Positions 60,733-63,453 of a stretch of DNA of 63,453 bases are shown here, piece by piece (position 1 is the first letter of the stretch; each line of letters starts with the position of its first letter). The stretch covers positions 1-63,453 of the forward strand of contig JAILNS010000018.1 in assembly GCA_024691305.1 (NCBI GenBank). Reading direction: 5' to 3'. A program made the translations under genes and the position numbers. Source of the stretch: Lachnospiraceae bacterium (GTDB taxonomy: Bacteria > Bacillota > Clostridia > Lachnospirales > Lachnospiraceae). The notes below the pieces were generated by a model. That model saw only the letters and a program-made list of their open reading frames with translations. It had not been told where the DNA came from and did no database searches.

Positions 60733-62499
60733 ATGTCTTTGATACAGGACCAGGAAAAGATCATAGTCATAGATTTCGGCGGACAGTATAACCAGCTTGT
60801 GGCCAGAAGAGTCAGGGAGTGTAATGTCTACTGCGAGATATACTCATATAAAACCCCTATAGACAAGATCAAGGCGATGAATCCAAAGGGGATCATCTTA
60901 ACGGGCGGCCCCAACAGCTGCTATGAAGAAGGTGCCCCGACCTGCACGGAGGAACTATTCAGGCTCGGAATGCCGGTTCTCGGGCTTTGCTACGGAGCAC
61001 AACTTATGCAGCACGTGCTTGGAGGAGAGGTCAAAAAAGCAGATGCAAGAGAATACGGTAAGACCGAGGTTTTTGCGGATACAACAAGTCCTTTGTTCAC
61101 AGGAGTTTCAGACAGCGGCAGGGTAGCAGGTGATGCTGCGGCAAGCGGATCTTTTTCCCGGGACGGATCTTCTTCCGGGGATGGATTTTTGGACAATTCG
61201 GATATGGGTCCTGATGGGAATGAGGTTTCTACCATATGCTGGATGAGCCATTTTGATTATATAAGTAAACTTGCACCCGGTTTCAGGACGGTGGCACATA
61301 CTGTAAACTGCCCCGTGGCAGCGGCCGAGGACAGGGATCATGATCTTTATGCCATACAGTTCCATCCCGAAGTCCTGCATACCGCGGAAGGAACGAAGAT
61401 GCTTCGCAATTTCGTAAGAAATATCTGTGGTTGTGCGGGAACTTGGCGCATGGATTCCTTTGTGGAAGCTTCCGTTTCAGAGATAAGGCAAAAGGTCGGA
61501 AACGGCAGAGTACTCCTTGCACTTTCGGGTGGTGTGGATTCATCCGTTCTTGCGGCTCTTCTTGCGAGGGCGATCGGTCCGCAGCTTACATGCGTATTCG
61601 TAGACCACGGCCTTATGAGAAAAAACGAAGGTGACGAGGTCGAAGCGGTATTCGGTAAGGACGGGGCATTTGATATCAATTTTGTACGCGTGAATGCCGC
61701 AGACAGATATTATATTAAGCTTGCCGGAGTCGATGAACCGGAGCAAAAAAGAAAGATCATAGGCGCCGAGTTCATCCGTGTATTTGAAGAAGAAGCAATG
61801 AAGATAGGTACTGTGGAGTTTCTTGCCCAGGGAACCATATATCCGGATGTCGTTGAGTCGGGGCTTGGCGGAGAAAGTGCAGTCATTAAGTCGCACCACA
61901 ACGTTGGCGGACTTCCGGACCATGTTGACTTTAAGGAGATAATAGAACCTTTGAGAAATCTGTTTAAGGACGAGGTGAGAAAAGTCGGACTTGAGCTTGG
62001 GATTCCGGAATATCTTGTATTCCGCCAGCCTTTCCCGGGACCGGGGCTCGGAATCCGTATCATAGGAGATATTACCGCCGAAAAGGTACGAATGGTACAG
62101 GATGCCGATGCGATATACCGTGAGGAAATCGGAAAGGCCGCCGAAGAGTGGCGAAAGGTAAATATAGATAAGAACGGGACCGGTCAAACCGGGGAAGCTA
62201 CCGTTCAGGAACGGTTTGACAGACATATGAAGCAGAATCCCGAGTGGATGCCGGATCAGTATTTTGCCGCACTTACAAATGTAAGGAGCGTCGGAGTCAT
62301 GGGCGATGAAAGAACCTATGATTACGCAATAGCACTTAGGGCCGTAAGGACCATCGATTTCATGACGGCGGAAGCCGCCGATATTCCCTGGGATGTCCTG
62401 CAGAAGGTCATGAGCCGTATCATCAATGAGGTCAGGGGCGTAAACCGAGTATTCTATGATCTTACGAGTAAGCCGCCCGGGACTATAGAGATGGAGTAA
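60733..62499 (+). CDS. guaA: GMP synthase (glutamine-hydrolysing)
   Basis: GuaA makes GMP from XMP, ATP and glutamine. The class I glutaminase has GLCYGAQLM (nucleophile Cys) and FHPEVLHT. The ATP pyrophosphatase PP-loop is LSGGVDSS and the dimerisation domain ends [20 protein letters not shown]. At 588 aa it is about 65-75 longer than usual. One insert of about 40 Ser/Gly/Asp-rich residues lies in the glutaminase domain (residues 126-166, partly 18-bp repeats). A second of about 30 residues lies in the C-terminal domain (near 476-508), in a place where I recall Lachnospiraceae proteins having a shorter one. All catalytic motifs are intact. Confidence 0.96.
   Translation: MSLIQDQEKIIVIDFGGQYNQLVARRVRECNVYCEIYSYKTPIDKIKAMNPKGIILTGGPNSCYEEGAPTCTEELFRLGMPVLGLCYGAQLMQHVLGGEVKKADAREYGKTEVFADTTSPLFTGVSDSGRVAGDAAASGSFSRDGSSSGDGFLDNSDMGPDGNEVSTICWMSHFDYISKLAPGFRTVAHTVNCPVAAAEDRDHDLYAIQFHPEVLHTAEGTKMLRNFVRNICGCAGTWRMDSFVEASVSEIRQKVGNGRVLLALSGGVDSSVLAALLARAIGPQLTCVFVDHGLMRKNEGDEVEAVFGKDGAFDINFVRVNAADRYYIKLAGVDEPEQKRKIIGAEFIRVFEEEAMKIGTVEFLAQGTIYPDVVESGLGGESAVIKSHHNVGGLPDHVDFKEIIEPLRNLFKDEVRKVGLELGIPEYLVFRQPFPGPGLGIRIIGDITAEKVRMVQDADAIYREEIGKAAEEWRKVNIDKNGTGQTGEATVQERFDRHMKQNPEWMPDQYFAALTNVRSVGVMGDERTYDYAIALRAVRTIDFMTAEAADIPWDVLQKVMSRIINEVRGVNRVFYDLTSKPPGTIEME
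61147..61200 (+). repeat. 18-bp in-frame repeat inside guaA
   Basis: Units start at 61147, 61165 and 61183, each beginning GGAT. The first two (ggatctttttcccgggac, ggatcttcttccggggat) differ at few positions; the third has diverged. They encode [12 protein letters not shown] and GFLDNS. Confidence 0.75.
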
Positions 62500-62517
62500 G
62501 ATTGGAAGGAACTAATT

Positions 62518-62862
62518 ATGGCAGAAACGATCATATATGTGGTTATGTGTACGATTGTTGCAATGATTTTTGTGATTCTAGGGATATATCAATATCGTGC
62601 AAAAAATCCTGTGACAATTAATACCGGTGAGACACCACCAAAAGCAGAAGATTTAATTGACGTGAAGTTGTGGAATCAGAAGCATGGAAGAAATCTCATT
62701 ATTTTAGGAATTATGTTGTGGTGTACACTTGTTGTGGGAGGATATGTTCTATCAAGAATAAATGGAGTGATAGCCATAATCATAGTAATCGTTGCTGGTT
62801 TATTTGAATTTTCTTGGATAAATTTTCAGCACAAAAAAATGAAGAGAGAATATATAAAATAA
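62518..62862 (+). CDS. Small membrane protein, 114 aa, unknown
   Basis: There are three hydrophobic segments: residues 5-22, about 58-77 and 82-100. The polar loop between the first two contains YRAKNPVTINTGETPPKAEDL and KLWNQKHG. The C-terminus is basic. The GIYQYRAKNP...KLWNQKHG layout looks like a family of small Firmicutes membrane proteins, which I cannot name. GGAAGG lies 10 nt upstream, 18 nt after guaA. Codon use is more AT-rich than in guaA, with many TTA, ATA and AAT codons, which suggests the start of a different, possibly acquired, segment. A strong terminator follows. Confidence 0.7.
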   Translation: MAETIIYVVMCTIVAMIFVILGIYQYRAKNPVTINTGETPPKAEDLIDVKLWNQKHGRNLIILGIMLWCTLVVGGYVLSRINGVIAIIIVIVAGLFEFSWINFQHKKMKREYIK

Positions 62863-62877
62863 TAGGTTTTTATTTAG

Positions 62878-62901
62878 GCGGAGAGAAATCTCCGCTTTTT
62901 T
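62878..62901 (+). terminator. Rho-independent terminator
   Basis: Stem gcggaga (62878-62884) pairs with tctccgc (62889-62895) around a GAAA tetraloop, followed by six T residues. It ends the guaA-small membrane protein transcript. Confidence 0.88.
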
Positions 62902-62912
62902 GTTATGTAGAG

Positions 62913-62960
62913 TTGATACAAACAAATATTATTGATACAATAAAACCACACAATGTGTGG
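62913..62960 (+). promoter_or_regulatory. Promoter and dyad of the HTH-rhuM unit
   Basis: TTGATA (62913-62918), a 17-bp spacer and TACAAT (62936-62941). The two hexamers sit in a direct repeat of ttgatacaa (62913 and 62932). Directly at the expected start site is the dyad CCACACA-A-TGTGTGG (62946-62960), a natural operator for the HTH protein encoded 16 nt downstream. Confidence 0.7.
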
Positions 62961-62976
62961 TGTATAGGAGGTTATT

Positions 62977-63228
62977 ATGGGAGATAAAAAGGAGGAATTA
63001 AAAAATCAGATAGAAACCTTGAAGAATATTAGAACGGATTTGGGGCTTAATCGTAAACAGTTTTCCGAATATATGGATATTCCGCTTCGTACATTAGAGG
63101 AGTGGGAAGCCGGAAGAAGAAAGATGCCGGACTATGTTTTGAGATTGATGTGGTATTATTCAAAAATGGAAAAGATTTTAGAAGATAAGGGAAGTGTTAG
63201 GAGGGAGGATATAGATGGATCAAAATAA
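62977..63228 (+). CDS. Helix-turn-helix protein, 83 aa
   Basis: A small protein with an N-terminal charged helix and an XRE/Cro-like HTH: IRTDLGLNRKQFSEYMDI, then PLRTLEEWEAGRRKMPDYVL. The TLEEWEAGRR recognition helix and the tail resemble antitoxin-like regulators. AGGAGG lies 7 nt before the ATG. It overlaps the RhuM start by 14 nt, so they are co-expressed. The dyad in its promoter suggests autoregulation. Pairing with RhuM as regulator and effector is an inference. Confidence 0.8.
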   Translation: MGDKKEELKNQIETLKNIRTDLGLNRKQFSEYMDIPLRTLEEWEAGRRKMPDYVLRLMWYYSKMEKILEDKGSVRREDIDGSK

Positions 63229-63453
63229 TGAGATAGTTTTATTTGAAACAGCTGATAGAGAAGTGACTTTGTCTGTGCCTATGGATGGTGATACGGTTTG
63301 GCTTTCGCAAGCACAGATGGCAGAGTTGTTTGATACAACAAAACAAAATGTGAGCTTGCATGCAAATAATTGTTTTAAAGAAGGAGAGTTGGATAAAAAA
63401 GCAGTTGTCAAGGATTTCTTGACAACTGCATCTGATGGAAAGAATTATAAAAC
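63215..63453 (+). CDS. RhuM family protein (5' part, runs off the window)
   Basis: There are 79 codons before the window edge and no stop. The start is ATG at 63215, with AGGAGGGAGG upstream. The sequence VWLSQAQMAELFDTTKQNVSLHANN, then FKEGELDKKAVVKDF, then TASDGKNYKT is the N-terminal part of RhuM (a KilA-N/Bro-like, winged-helix DNA-binding domain). The family was first noted in a Salmonella pathogenicity island and often lies in genomic islands. Its function is not settled. Co-translated with the HTH gene. Confidence 0.85.
   Translation, partial: MDQNNEIVLFETADREVTLSVPMDGDTVWLSQAQMAELFDTTKQNVSLHANNCFKEGELDKKAVVKDFLTTASDGKNYK

Overview
The window looks like chromosomal DNA of a Lachnospiraceae bacterium (Clostridia), in the style of Butyrivibrio and relatives. 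The evidence is gene content: dnaX-ebfC-recR order, a GuaA with the extended C-terminal motif I associate with Lachnospiraceae, DUF5711, DUF1934 and DUF6020 proteins, strong AGGAGG ribosome binding sites and tightly packed genes. The genus is an inference from recall and was not tested by search.

Layout. Positions 1-3640 are the right end of an integrated mobile element: a small membrane protein, a DUF6076 protein, an excisionase and a tyrosine integrase that abuts the 3' end of a tRNA-Ser(CGA) gene on the minus strand. Positions 3760-3950 hold a decayed copy of the tRNA 5' half, a 25-bp tandem repeat and a promoter. From 3999 a long plus-strand run begins with housekeeping genes (pfkA, dnaX, ebfC, recR, galM). 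It continues without an obvious break through a DUF5711 protein, a CvpA-like protein and an ATP-grasp protein into a roughly 37-kb surface-glycan locus (about 10.4-47.6 kb).

The glycan locus encodes a PglK-like ABC flippase, GtrA, an O-acyltransferase, a WecE aminotransferase, a GNAT, three large unknown membrane proteins that may be GT-C transferases, and a Wzy_C (O-antigen ligase/polymerase) protein. It also has a PglF-PglE-PglC-GT4 bacillosamine-type module, a TviB-TviC uronic-acid pair, a formyltransferase, two AsnB-like amidotransferases, two GT11 and several GT2/GT4 transferases, a second WbaP-type priming transferase, a polysaccharide pyruvyltransferase and a GH88/105 hydrolase. Together they predict a complex acidic glycan with 4-amino-sugars (acetylated or formylated), HexNAc-uronic acid or its amide, pyruvate and GT11-transferred (probably fucose-type) residues. 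That chemistry recalls the Francisella O-antigen but here sits in a Gram-positive type genome. The locus is split near 20.0-20.5 kb by a bidirectional terminator, a small minus-strand gene and a new promoter.

From 47.6 kb housekeeping genes return on both strands: gntR-ispE, a DUF1934 protein, a small membrane protein divergent from a coiled-coil NlpC/P60 hydrolase, trkH-trkA, a MacAB-like ABC efflux operon behind a possible OmpR-type operator, and a YhcC-type radical SAM protein divergent from guaA. After guaA the sequence turns AT-rich and carries a small membrane gene, an HTH gene with its own promoter and dyad, and the start of a RhuM gene, which looks like a second genomic island.

A cross-cutting oddity is that four unrelated genes (gtrA, a GT2, the GH88/105 and guaA) carry in-frame tandem repeats of 15 or 18 bp that encode short hydrophilic inserts.
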